This document shows, piece by piece, positions 46,061 through 54,654 of a stretch of 64,000 bases of DNA. Within the stretch, counting starts at the first letter, position 1. Each line of letters begins with the position of its first letter. Origin of the DNA: JADKAV01 sp037045455. Its GTDB lineage: Bacteria > Actinomycetota > Actinomycetes > S36-B12 > UBA10799. Both the position numbers and the translations under genes were made by a program. The notes beneath the pieces were generated by a model that was not told the DNA's origin, searched no databases, and saw only the letters and a program-made list of their open reading frames with translations. The stretch covers positions 263,213 to 327,212 of the forward strand of contig JBAOIN010000005.1 in the NCBI GenBank assembly GCA_037045455.1. Reading direction: 5' to 3'.

Positions 46061-47669
46061 CACCGAAGCCCCTGCCCTGACCGGACGCAAGCGCTGGGTT
46101 GCCCTGCTGTTCCTGGCCCTCGGCGTGGCGATGATCATCCTCGACGCCACTGTGGTCAACGTGGCCATCCCGACGATGGTCAAGGACCTCGGGCTTTCCA
46201 CGACCGACGCCGAGTGGGTCAACGCGATCTACTCGCTGCTATTCGCGTCACTGCTGCTGCTGTCCGGGCGACTGTCCGACATCGTGGGGCGGCGGCTGAT
46301 GTTCGTGCTCGGAGTGGGCGGCTTCGGCATCGCCAGCGTGCTGGTCGCCGCAAGCGAGAACGCTCAGGCACTCATCGGGGCGCGCGCCCTGCAAGGTATC
46401 GCGGCGGCCATGATCCTGCCCGCCTCGTTGTCGGTCCTGAACGCGGTGTACCGGGGCAAGGATCGCGCGATCGCGTTCGCGGTCTGGGGCGCGACGATCG
46501 GCGGCATGGCCGCGATGGGGCCGCTGGTCGGTGGCTGGCTCACCACGAACCATTCTTGGCACTGGGCGTTCCTCATCAACGTTCCGATCGCCATCGCGGT
46601 CGTCATCGGTGTTCTGCTGCTGGTGCCAGAGACCAGGGACAACCAGGACCGCCGCGGGGTTGATCTGCCCGGCATGCTGCTCGGCACGCTCGGCCTGGCG
46701 TCGCTGGTGTTCGGGCTCATCGAAGGGCAGAACTACGGCTGGCTGAAGCCCAAGAAGGAGTTCTCCGCCGGTGGCTTCACATGGCCCTTCGACAACATCT
46801 CCGCGCCCGGTGTCGCCCTGCTGCTCGCGGTGGTGCTGCTTTCGCTGTTCGTGCTGGTGGAGGCCCGGCGCCGGCGGGCGGGTCAGGTGGTCATGGTCGA
46901 CCTCGCATTGTTCCGCATCCGGACCTTCGCCAACGGCAACGCGGTTGCGGCCTTGGTGAGCCTGGGCGAATTCGGGCTGCTGTTCATCCTGCCGCTGTTC
47001 CTGCAGTCGGTGATCGGCTACTCCGCGCTGGAGACAGGCGTGATCCTGCTGGCGCTGGCCCTCGGTTCGTTCATCGCGTCCGGGGCCGGGGCGGGTATGG
47101 CCCGGCGGATGGGTCCGGTGCCGGTGTTGCGGCTCGGGATGGGGCTTGAGGTGATCGGCGTGCTGTGGATCGCGCTCGTGCTGTCGACCTCCGTGACGGG
47201 CTGGGTGATGGCACCGGGGTTGTTCGTCTACGGCCTTGGGGTGGGTTTCGCCACCGCGCAGTTGACCGGTGTGATCCTCTCCGAGGTGCCGGTGGCCGAG
47301 TCCGGCATGGCGTCTGCGGTCCAGTCGACGTCCCGCCAAGTGGGGGCGGCCATCGGCACCGCGCTCCTGGGTGCCGTACTGGTGACTGGGCTGGGCTCGA
47401 TCAAGGGGGACTTGACCGACTTGGGAGTCCCGGATCAGGCCGCCACCCAGGTGACCGAGGTCGTGCAGCAGTCGGCCGGTACCGCGGTGGCCGCATTGCC
47501 GCAGCAGCCCAACGGGGATGTCCTTTTCCAGGGCGCGTCGGAGGGCTTCGCCAGCGCGGCGCGCCGGGTCGGGTTCGTGGCCGCCGCGCTCATCGGGCTC
47601 GGGCTCGTGGCCGCGTTCGTCCTGCCTCGGGATGCCGCCCGCACAGAAGCGGCTGGGTACGGCGAGTAG
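46050..47669 (+). CDS. EmrB/QacA-type (DHA2) multidrug exporter
   Basis: 539 residues, intact, 14 helices. Motif A is GRLSDIVGRRLMFVLG, motif D1 LDATVVNVAIPTM with the helix-1 Asp, and motif C GPLVGGWLTTNHSWHWAFLI. This is the standard DHA2 H+-drug antiporter pattern. GTG 46050 overlaps the TetR stop, so the two are co-translated. Its substrates are probably the TetR ligand or related drugs. A GTGTCCGG repeat follows the stop by five bases. Confidence 0.9.
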   Translation: MTTDTEAPALTGRKRWVALLFLALGVAMIILDATVVNVAIPTMVKDLGLSTTDAEWVNAIYSLLFASLLLLSGRLSDIVGRRLMFVLGVGGFGIASVLVAASENAQALIGARALQGIAAAMILPASLSVLNAVYRGKDRAIAFAVWGATIGGMAAMGPLVGGWLTTNHSWHWAFLINVPIAIAVVIGVLLLVPETRDNQDRRGVDLPGMLLGTLGLASLVFGLIEGQNYGWLKPKKEFSAGGFTWPFDNISAPGVALLLAVVLLSLFVLVEARRRRAGQVVMVDLALFRIRTFANGNAVAALVSLGEFGLLFILPLFLQSVIGYSALETGVILLALALGSFIASGAGAGMARRMGPVPVLRLGMGLEVIGVLWIALVLSTSVTGWVMAPGLFVYGLGVGFATAQLTGVILSEVPVAESGMASAVQSTSRQVGAAIGTALLGAVLVTGLGSIKGDLTDLGVPDQAATQVTEVVQQSAGTAVAALPQQPNGDVLFQGASEGFASAARRVGFVAAALIGLGLVAAFVLPRDAARTEAAGYGE

Positions 47670-47674
47670 TTGGG

Positions 47675-47776
47675 GTGTCCGGAAATGCAAACCGTTCCAA
47701 GCCCGAGTGCGCCGACACGCCGAGAATTGGCGTCAGCAGCGGCGGGTCGCGCGGAACGGTTTGCAAATCCGGACAC
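47675..47776. repeat. GTGTCCGG palindromic element, copy 2
   Basis: A 102-bp block bounded by GTGTCCGGAAATGCAAACCG and, inverted, CGGTTTGCAAATCCGGACAC: 22-base arms with two mismatches. The internal CGACACGCCG is shared with the copy at 15865. It begins five bases after the exporter stop. Confidence 0.75.
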
Positions 47777-47826
47777 GCACCGCCTGACTCCGTCGTCGGC
47801 CGGCAGGTCTGACGGACCATAGAACT

Positions 47827-48102
47827 GTGCTTGAGGACCTGAGACGACGAGTTGCTGCGGCCGACCTTCCAGATCCGGTGTTCGCGGTACTTGGCGCCGT
47901 CGACCTCGCCGTGCGCGTGCCCGGCGCCGCCGGTCGGTACTACGGCGACCTCGTGGAACGCGGCCATGCGCGCCTGGTCGAGACCGGCACGCAGCGGGTG
48001 GTGCGCAAGAAGGTCAGTACGCGCATGGAGTCCGGCGCGAGCCGCATGGCCGTGCGGTACAAGCAGCGCCAGCGTCGAATCCGCAGAGAGCGTTCCGCCT
48101 GA
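47827..48102 (+). CDS. Small basic protein, unknown
   Basis: 91 residues: VLEDLRRRVAAADLPDPVFA... then VPGAAGRYYGDLVERGHARL and a very basic tail (RYKQRQRRIRRERSA). No signal. It may bind nucleic acid or the envelope; the middle recalls short mycobacterial cell-surface-associated helical proteins, but I do not assign a family. GTG start at 47827. Convergent genes are absent; the next gene follows after 25 bases. Confidence 0.55.
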   Translation: MLEDLRRRVAAADLPDPVFAVLGAVDLAVRVPGAAGRYYGDLVERGHARLVETGTQRVVRKKVSTRMESGASRMAVRYKQRQRRIRRERSA

Positions 48103-48127
48103 TCCAAAACCGGCTACGCTCGGGCGC

Positions 48128-49913
48128 ATGCTTCTTCGCCGCCTCGCGGTCGCACTCGCCGCTTCTGCCCTCAGCGTCACCGCTCTCAGCGCCGCACCCG
48201 CCTTGGCCCTATCGACACAAACCTGGGTGTCCGGTGTCGGCGACGACGTGAATCCGTGCACCCGCACTGCACCCTGCAAGACGTTCGCCGGTGCGATCAG
48301 CAAGACCGAGGAGGGAGGCGAGATAGTTGCTCTGGACAGTGGCGGCTTTGGAACTGTCACCATCACCAAGGCGATCACGATCGACGCACGGGCGGTGAAC
48401 GGAAGCATCCTGGCCAGCCTCACTAATGGAATCGTGGTCAACGCCGGCGCTGATGACCGCGTCGTGCTGCGAGGGTTGGACCTGACAGGTGGCTACACCG
48501 CACAAGCCGATCCGAGCGCCTGCAGTCCCAACATGCTCAACGCTGTGCGGGTTCTCAACGGTGGCAGCGTGGTTCTGCAGGACAGCCGCATCACCAACTC
48601 TTCCAACTCGGCACTCGTGGTCACGCCCAGCACGTCCGACCCCAAGGTCATCGTCCAGAACACCGTGATGCGCAACGGGTGCGGCCCGGCGATCAAGGTC
48701 GCGCCGACCGCTGGACATACTGCCACCGTCGCTGTCGAGAACAGCACGATCAGCACCAACGCCTCCGGGATCCGCGCCGAGGCCGGGGGCACGGTCAACC
48801 TGACCGGCACCACACTGTTCGGCAACGGCACCAACCTCGACGCCGCCGGTGGGATTATCAACGCCGCCGACCCGTCGAACCATGTCATCGCGCAGGGGCC
48901 GTTGGTCAATGCCAATGCGTCCAGCGTCCCCGCGATGGCCACCCGGACCTGGGTTTCCGGTGTCGGAGACGACGCCAACCCCTGCTCACGAACGGCACAA
49001 TGCAAGACCCTGGCAGGGGCGTTCGCGAAGACCGCAACCGGCGGCCAGATCAACCTCACCGACAACGCCTCGGTCGGCGCGGTTACGATCAACCGACCGA
49101 TGACCATCGACGCCACCGGCGCGCACACGGCATCGTAGCCAGCTCCGGTGCCGTCCGCGATCACGATCGACGTGTCGGCAACTCAGGACGTCATCCTGCG
49201 CGATCTCGACATCATCGGCACGCCAGGCGGCAACGCTGACGTGTCCGTACGCGCCGGCGGTGGGGGTTCGTGTCCTCGGCGCTCGCACCGTTCACATCGA
49301 GGACTCCGTCATCTCCGGCTTCGCCAATGCCGGGCATCGACGTCGCACCGACTGCTACGGCCACCAGGGTGGTCGTCAACGACAGCGTCGTGAGCAACGT
49401 CTGCGGCACGGGGATCCGGGTGGCGCCTGGGGCCGGACAGTCAACGCCCGTACTCATCCGCCACTCCGCCTTGCTCAACGACGGCACCGGCGTCTCCGCG
49501 ACCGCCGGCGGCTCGGTGTGGCTGCTCGGTGCCGACTTCGCGGGAACGGGCGTTGCCACTAGCCGGCGTCGGCACCTTCACGACGCTGCAGGACTTCGTC
49601 ACGCCGCCCACGCCGGACCCCGAGATCATCACGGTGAAGCCGCAACCGCGTGCCCAGTCTCCCGGTGGCGTGCAAAGCCCTGCCGAAGAAGTTGCGCAAG
49701 GGCAAGCCGACCCTGCTGCTGCGCAATACCTGCGTCACGAGCGGCGGCCAGCGCGTCAAGGTCAGCCTGTCCGGCAAGGCGAAACTGCTCAAGCGGGCCA
49801 ACGGCAAACTGCTGGTCAAGGCCAAAGGGAAAGGCAAGGTGACGGTCACCCTGTCGGCACCTTCGACCGACCTGTTCCTCGCCTACAGCAAGAGCCGCAC
49901 CTACCGGTTCTGA
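48128..49913 (+). CDS. Secreted tandem right-handed beta-helix protein (several frameshifts)
   Basis: Signal peptide ends SAAPALALST. Two homologous halves each begin TWVSGVGDD-x-NPC-x-RTA-x-CKT, followed by parallel beta-helix rungs (ITITKAITIDARAVNGS; VVNDSVVSNVCGTGIRVAPG). The first frame ends at 49138; the second half is spread over three frames with at least five single-base shifts between 49135 and 49660. The last 85 residues (SLPVACKALPKKLRKGKPTL to the TGA at 49913) form a Lys-rich domain as in other secreted proteins here. Probably a surface or exported polysaccharide-binding protein. Confidence 0.65.
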
Positions 49914-49941
49914 AGCGCTGGGCGCTACGCGATAATGGGGC

Positions 49942-50445
49942 GTGCGGTGGCTTCTGATCTTGTGCACCGTCGCGCTCACCGCCTGCTCCGGCAACGGTCC
50001 GCGGGTCGTGCCGCAGGAGTACCGCAAGCCGATCAAGCAGGCTGCCAAGGAGTGCCCCGAGCTCACGCCGCGGCTGCTGGCAGCGCAGATCGACCAGGAA
50101 TCCGGGTTCGATTCTGGGGCCAAGTCCAAGGCCGGCGCGGAGGGCATCGCGCAGTTCGTGCCCGACACCTGGTCGCGGTGGGGCCGGGATCTCGACGGCG
50201 ACGGCGTGGCCGATCCGTACGACGCTCGCGAGGCGATCGACGCCCAAGCCAGGCTGATGTGCTTCCTCATCTTCGAGGCGCAGGCGTCGGGGATCAACGG
50301 CGATCCGGTCGACCTTGCGCTGGCCGCCTACAACGCCGGCTGGAGCCAGGTCGTGCGCTACCAGGGCATTCCGCCGTTCAAGGAGACGAAGGGGTACGTG
50401 CAGACGATCCGGGACCGGGAGGGCAGTTACCGGTTCCGGGGCTGA
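49942..50445 (+). CDS. Lytic transglycosylase-like lipoprotein (SLT fold)
   Basis: 167 residues. Lipobox LTACSG. The catalytic Glu is in AAQIDQESGFDSGAKS, followed by AEGIAQFVPDTWSRWG and LALAAYNAGWSQV, the three SLT motifs. It should cut the glycan strands of peptidoglycan outside the membrane. GTG start at 49942. The stop overlaps that of the convergent gene by 19 bases. Confidence 0.88.
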   Translation: MRWLLILCTVALTACSGNGPRVVPQEYRKPIKQAAKECPELTPRLLAAQIDQESGFDSGAKSKAGAEGIAQFVPDTWSRWGRDLDGDGVADPYDAREAIDAQARLMCFLIFEAQASGINGDPVDLALAAYNAGWSQVVRYQGIPPFKETKGYVQTIRDREGSYRFRG

Positions 50446-51284
50446 TCCGCCCAGCGCAGTACACGCAGAGCCCGCAACGTGTTCCACCGGCTCGGCTTCC
50501 CCGGTTGCTCCATGTCGAACCAGGTGCGCCCGGGGTGCTTGTTCTGCAATGGCCAGCGACCGTCCCGGGCCTTGCCCCGCAGCAGCGTCATCCCGTCGGC
50601 AAGCCGCTCGTCCCACTCGAACCCGCGCCAGTAGTCCAACGCCCGCAGCACGTCGTAGTGGTAGTAGCAGGGGAACGAGAATCGGGTGAACTCCGGCCGG
50701 ATGACCTCACCGGTCCGGTGTGAGTGGAACAGCCGGTGCCGCAGCAGTGCCTCACGCCCGGCGCCGGCGGCCTCGGCGATCGCACCGTCCGATTCGAGTG
50801 GTGCGAGCGCCTCCAGAACGCTGATGGTCGTGTGCATGGAGTAGTGGGCGGGCGCATCCCTGCAGTTCCATCCACCGTCGGGGAGTTGCAGTTCCAGCAG
50901 CCGCTCGACCGCCCCCGGCATCGGCACGCCCGCGTTGTTCGCCATCGTCAGCATCATCCCGGTGACGCAGGTGTCGTCGTGCGTGACGTGCCACGGCCGG
51001 AACAGATGCCCGTCCCAGAACTGCAGAAGCGCCTCGACCGTCTCGGGAGCAGGAACCCCCAACTGCTGCAGGACCTGCAGCGAGTAGAACGTCGAGATCC
51101 ACTTACGTGCGTACCAGCCCGGCCAGGTGAAATCGGCCCGGCGGTGACTCAGAAGTTCGGCGCCCCAGCCTTCGTTGGCTACCCGCGCGCGGGTGGCTTC
51201 GAACGGCTCGTCGAGCAGATCCCGCTGGACTTGCCAGACGATCGCCGGATCACCGGCGAGCAGCCATTCCAGAACCTCATCCAC
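50427..51284 (-). CDS. Alpha-toroid (prenyltransferase/squalene-cyclase-like) protein
   Basis: 285 residues of paired helices with the QW-like motif LLELQLPDGGWNCRD and repeated W-rich turns (DGRWPLQNKHPGRTWFDME). No DxDD of true squalene cyclases is seen, so it is probably a non-enzymatic or unusual toroid protein. GTG start overlaps the thioesterase gene by eight bases. Function unknown. Confidence 0.65.
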   Translation of the reverse strand: MDEVLEWLLAGDPAIVWQVQRDLLDEPFEATRARVANEGWGAELLSHRRADFTWPGWYARKWISTFYSLQVLQQLGVPAPETVEALLQFWDGHLFRPWHVTHDDTCVTGMMLTMANNAGVPMPGAVERLLELQLPDGGWNCRDAPAHYSMHTTISVLEALAPLESDGAIAEAAGAGREALLRHRLFHSHRTGEVIRPEFTRFSFPCYYHYDVLRALDYWRGFEWDERLADGMTLLRGKARDGRWPLQNKHPGRTWFDMEQPGKPSRWNTLRALRVLRWADQPRNR

Positions 51285-51723
51285 GACGCGGCCGCAGTTG
51301 ATACGTGGCGGTGCTCTCCACCACCGTCCGGCCGTTCGCGTCCTGCCCGGTGAGTTCCAGCACGAACTCGGACTTGCCCTCCGCGTCGGCCTGCTTTGCC
51401 AGGGTCCGGAGTTCCTCGGGGTTCAGGCGGGCAGTCAGCCGCACGTCTGTGCGGGCAGACGCTGTGAACCGGATGTCGACCCCGGTCACGATGGGCGTGT
51501 AGTCAGCGCCCAGGACCGCCAAGGGCAACAGCCCGCCCGGCAGTTCCGCGAGCCCGAACATCGCGCCGGCGTACATCGTCCCGAAGTGGTTCGCGTTGCC
51601 CTCGATGGGGACGACCAACTCGACCCAGCCTGGCCCGAACCCCTCCACCCGCACACCCAGCCGGCCGATCGCGGGCACAGTCTGGTGGACGAAATCGGTG
51701 GCCTGCTCCGGGGTGATCTCCAT
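51277..51723 (-). CDS. Hotdog-fold thioesterase (DUF4442/PaaI-like)
   Basis: 148 residues. ELVVPIEGNANHFGTMYAGA is the hotdog core helix approach, with the helix AGAMFGLAELPGG, and the closing strand GRTVVESTATYQLR. Likely acts on an acyl-CoA; the substrate is unknown. ATG 51723 (MEITPEQ) is preferred to GTG 51744. Same operon as the toroid protein. Confidence 0.75.
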   Translation of the reverse strand: MEITPEQATDFVHQTVPAIGRLGVRVEGFGPGWVELVVPIEGNANHFGTMYAGAMFGLAELPGGLLPLAVLGADYTPIVTGVDIRFTASARTDVRLTARLNPEELRTLAKQADAEGKSEFVLELTGQDANGRTVVESTATYQLRPRRG

Positions 51724-51767
51724 GGCGCTCACCGTATACGGCACAGGTGTGCGGGCAGGGGTCAGCC

Positions 51768-51881
51768 GTGGAACGTTACGTGTGCCCGAACCATCCTGCG
51801 GTCAACGTCGCCAGCCCTGGAGATTGTCCCTACTGCGGGCAGAAACTCGTGCTGGAGACCGGGGCAGAGGGGATCGAGTAG
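51768..51881 (+). CDS. 37-aa zinc-ribbon (HMBD-like) microprotein
   Basis: It encodes MERYVCPNHPAVN... and DCPYCGQKLVLETG. The pattern C-P-x-H-P ... P-G-x-C-P-x-C-G matches the heavy-metal-binding units of the copper ATPase in this window (YTCPMHPE, GRCPICGM). Such units are rare as stand-alone genes. GTG 51768 has GGGG about 12 bases upstream only. It lies alone between divergent/convergent neighbours. Metal binding is inferred from the ligands. Confidence 0.6.
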   Translation: MERYVCPNHPAVNVASPGDCPYCGQKLVLETGAEGIE

Positions 51882-51898
51882 CCGCGTGGCGGACCGCG

Positions 51899-53329
51899 TC
51901 AGGGCGCCAACGTCTTGAGCACGTCACTGACGAACTCGCAGCCCTTGAACGCGTCCTCGCCGTTGAACGTCCAGCCGAGCCGCACGATCACCGCCCGCCG
52001 CGAGGGAACCATGGCCACGACCTGGCCCCAGTGCCCTTCCATCGACACGGTGTCCTCGGGCAGACCTGGCGTGCCCTTGCACTCCCCACCGACCGGTTGC
52101 GCCGGAATCCACGTCTGCGCCCCGTAACCGGCGCCTTCACCCTCCGGCAACGCTGACGTCTTGGCCAGCTTGAGGAAGCCGGCCGGGATCACCTGCTGGC
52201 CCTTCCACTTCCCGTCGTCCATCATCATCTGGCCCATCCGCGCCCAGTCCCCGACGCTGGCCCACAGGTACGACGAGGCGACCCACGTGCCGGTCGTGTC
52301 GGTTTCCAGCGTGGCGGTCTGCACTCCCAGCGGATCGAACATCGCGGTGCGCGGATACGCCCAGTAGGCCTGGTTGTCCGGGAACTGCGCCTGCACGACC
52401 TGGGCGAGGATGTTGGACGACGCGCTGAGGTACTCCCAGTAGGTGCCGGGCGGGTACTCCGAGGGATGCTCGGCTGCCCAGGAGGCCATGTTCGGCTCGG
52501 TGTAGAGCATCTTGAGCACATCGCTGCCCGGGGTGTAGCCCTCGTTGATCTTCAGCCCCGAACGCATGTAGAGCAGGTCCGCCACCGTGATCTGGGCACG
52601 GTCGTCCTTGCGCCACTGCGCGACCCAGTCCGGCTCCTTGCCCTGCGGGAACGCGTCCACAACCGGGGTCTCGATGTCCAGGCCCACCTCTTGGAACTTC
52701 TTGTACGCCAGCATCGCCGACGCGGTCTTGGTCATCGACCAGCCATGCAGCGCGGTGTTCGGCTGGAAGCCCTTCCCGTCCCGGATCGCGATCATCTGGC
52801 CGTCCTGGATCACCGCGATGCCACGGGCGTTCTGCCCCAGGGGGTCACCGGAGTCGGCCATCGCGGCGTCGAGCACCTTCTCGAGCTGTTGGCCCTTGAT
52901 GCCCTGCGGCCAGTCGCTGACCGGCGCTGCCGCGTCGCCCTGTGGCCACGGTGCCGGGTTGTTCGGCTTCGGCGTGTAGGGCTGGGCCGTCGGATCGGCG
53001 GGCAGATCGAGTACGCAACCGCGGTCGGTGGTCAGCGAGGCCTGCCGCTTGATGAGGCCCAGGAACTTGCCCGTCACGGTGTGCTGCTGTTCGTCGATGG
53101 AGATGGCGGTGAGGCCGAAGAAGGGGCTGGCGGGGGTGACGTCCTCGGCCATCAGTTGGGCGGCGTCGCCCGAGCGGCCGGCAACGAACTTCGCGCTGCA
53201 GACGGCCTTGGCCGACATGCCGGCTGCGGTCGAGGGCAGCCGCAGCCACCACAGAATGCCGACCACTGCGACGAGCAGCAGCCCCACGATCACGCCGAGA
53301 GTAATGAGGATTCGTTTGATCCACTTCAC
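51899..53329 (-). CDS. Membrane-anchored serine hydrolase of the beta-lactamase (class C) fold
   Basis: 476 residues, intact. N-terminal anchor ILITLGVIVGLLLVAVVGIL. Active Ser in HGWSMTKTASAML (S-x2-K), second motif YWEYLSASSNIL (Y-x-S/N), and the third site near SMEGHWGQ in place of KTG. The extracellular domain resembles EstB/penicillin-binding-like hydrolases rather than true AmpC. The role could be cell-wall peptide or ester hydrolysis. Confidence 0.85.
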   Translation of the reverse strand: MKWIKRILITLGVIVGLLLVAVVGILWWLRLPSTAAGMSAKAVCSAKFVAGRSGDAAQLMAEDVTPASPFFGLTAISIDEQQHTVTGKFLGLIKRQASLTTDRGCVLDLPADPTAQPYTPKPNNPAPWPQGDAAAPVSDWPQGIKGQQLEKVLDAAMADSGDPLGQNARGIAVIQDGQMIAIRDGKGFQPNTALHGWSMTKTASAMLAYKKFQEVGLDIETPVVDAFPQGKEPDWVAQWRKDDRAQITVADLLYMRSGLKINEGYTPGSDVLKMLYTEPNMASWAAEHPSEYPPGTYWEYLSASSNILAQVVQAQFPDNQAYWAYPRTAMFDPLGVQTATLETDTTGTWVASSYLWASVGDWARMGQMMMDDGKWKGQQVIPAGFLKLAKTSALPEGEGAGYGAQTWIPAQPVGGECKGTPGLPEDTVSMEGHWGQVVAMVPSRRAVIVRLGWTFNGEDAFKGCEFVSDVLKTLAP

Positions 53330-53372
53330 GGGCGTAATCGTGGCAGAAGAGCCGTAGGGTTGCCGGACGGCC

Positions 53373-54251
53373 CTAAGGCAGCAGTCGTTGCCGGCCGCCC
53401 TGGGTCAGCAGGTACTCGCGGCCGCGGTCGCCGAAGAGGAACTGCTCCCAGCGGATCCGCTGGGCCTTCGAGATACCCGTCTTTCCGCGGCGGGGCTTGA
53501 CGCGATCCACGTAATACACCGTGTAGGCGTATGGGTAACTACGGTCACGGATGCTCTGTTCGCTGGGCGTCACGCCATCAACCGGCACCGCGCACAGTGT
53601 GCCGGAGGAAAGGGCGCGATGTGCGTAGGAAAACTTCTGGGCGCTCACGCCAGTGCCGCTCAGCGTCTGTCCGTCGGTGGTCGGCTGCACCGTGCTCCCG
53701 TACTTCTGGCGACCGAACTGGGGGCGGTAGTCCCCCGAGTAGTCGCGCACCACCGACACGGTGACGCTGCCGCCCGCGGCCTCGGGATGGACCGCGCCCC
53801 AGTCCCGGATGGACCCGTCGAGGACGCCTTGCACCTGCGCTGAGGACATCCCGGCGCACAGAGGCGAATCGGCGGCAGCGACCAGGATGTCCGCGTCGAG
53901 CCAGAGTGGCCGCTGTCGCAGACCCCAGCGCTTGAGCGTCTTGCGGCTCAGGGGCTTGGGGTACAGGCCAGCCGTGACGCTTCCCCACTTTCCACCCTGC
54001 ATCTTGGGCATGTACTTGCGAACGGTCGAGCTCGTCGCGTTCGTCCACCTGATCAGGTAACGCGTGCTGCCCAGCGTGAAGACGTCGGTCTCACCGGTGA
54101 TCTGCGTGATGTTGGCGCCGTCCTCCCACAGTTCCGCAGGCATCTGCACGCTCACCTGCCAGTACTCCCGGACGGTCTTCGCGTCGGCCGGGGCTACGGA
54201 GGTGAAGAGCAGCCCCGCGGAAGCGGCCGCGACGGTGATCTGCACGAGCAT
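53373..54251 (-). CDS. Secreted periplasmic-binding-like (PstS-type) protein
   Basis: 292 residues. Signal peptide ends SVAPADAKT. DILVAAADSPLCAGMSSAQV, VQGVLDGSIRDWGAVHPEA and YPYAYTVYYVDRVK are segments found in PBP-like/PstS-family proteins, where the N-terminal helix-turn binds phosphate. There are no Pst transporter genes beside it. Ligand uncertain. Confidence 0.7.
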   Translation of the reverse strand: MLVQITVAAASAGLLFTSVAPADAKTVREYWQVSVQMPAELWEDGANITQITGETDVFTLGSTRYLIRWTNATSSTVRKYMPKMQGGKWGSVTAGLYPKPLSRKTLKRWGLRQRPLWLDADILVAAADSPLCAGMSSAQVQGVLDGSIRDWGAVHPEAAGGSVTVSVVRDYSGDYRPQFGRQKYGSTVQPTTDGQTLSGTGVSAQKFSYAHRALSSGTLCAVPVDGVTPSEQSIRDRSYPYAYTVYYVDRVKPRRGKTGISKAQRIRWEQFLFGDRGREYLLTQGGRQRLLP

Positions 54252-54405
54252 GCGGTCAGGCTAGACGATCTCGAGAGTGGTTGGAATGGGCCGTGGTGCT
54301 GGGGCGGAAAGATCCACATCCCGGTTTGTACGTAACTTCACCGGAAGAGTGAAGGATCGCAAGAAGGGTGAAGTGGATCGCTGACCCGCTAGGCGGCTCC
54401 GGTTC
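54252..54405. other. Intergenic region without gene
   Basis: 154 bases between the secreted protein and the tandem repeat; nothing specific seen except CTTCACCGGAAGAGTGAAGG, a small inverted repeat near 54335-54354. Confidence 0.4.
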
Positions 54406-54498
54406 CAGGCCGGCGGCGGGAACCGTCGCCGCTGCGCGGCTCCTCCCAAATGCAGGCCGGCGGCGGGAACCGTCGCCGCTGCGCGGCTCCTCCCAAAT
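54406..54498. repeat. Tandem 46-bp direct repeat (two units)
   Basis: The 46-base unit starting CAGGCCGGCGGCGGGAACCG and ending CTCCTCCCAAAT occurs twice (54406-54451 and 54453-54498) with a one-base spacer and no mismatch. Within the unit, GCGGCGGGAACCGTCGCCGC is self-complementary, so each unit could form a hairpin. It lies downstream of the tRNA-Ser terminator. Confidence 0.8.
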
Positions 54499-54510
54499 CC
54501 ATTGCCGGTG

Positions 54511-54568
54511 CTCCGCCATGCAGAAGGCCCCAGGGGCTTATGCCCCTGGGGCCTTCTGCATGGCGGAG
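54511..54568 (-). terminator. 27-bp perfect hairpin reaching into the tRNA-Ser 3' end
   Basis: Left arm 54511-54537 and right arm 54542-54568 are perfect complements with a TTAT loop; inner part GCCCCAGGGGC. The outer eight bases of the right arm (TGGCGGAG) are the last bases of the tRNA-Ser(GCU) gene on the minus strand. Probable terminator of that tRNA transcript. Confidence 0.75.
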
Positions 54569-54654
54569 GCGGCGGGATTTGAACCCGCGATGGGATTTGA
54601 GTCCCAAACCCGCTTAGCAGGCGGGCGCCATAGACCGGACTAGGCGACGCCTCC
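54561..54654 (-). tRNA. tRNA-Ser (anticodon GCT)
   Basis: Minus-strand sequence begins GGAGGCGTCGCCTAGTCCGG. The anticodon loop CTGCTAA is between CCCGC and GCGGG; a long variable arm (TTTGGGACTCAAATCCCA) is typical of tRNA-Ser; CCA is encoded at 54561-54563. Its 5' 15 bases overlap the 3' end of the DUF1232 gene. Confidence 0.95.

Noticed and set aside
46248..47690. A 480-residue minus-strand frame across the efflux gene
   Set aside because: Antisense shadow of an intact 14-helix transporter; composition is His/Gln/Arg-rich and unlike a protein.
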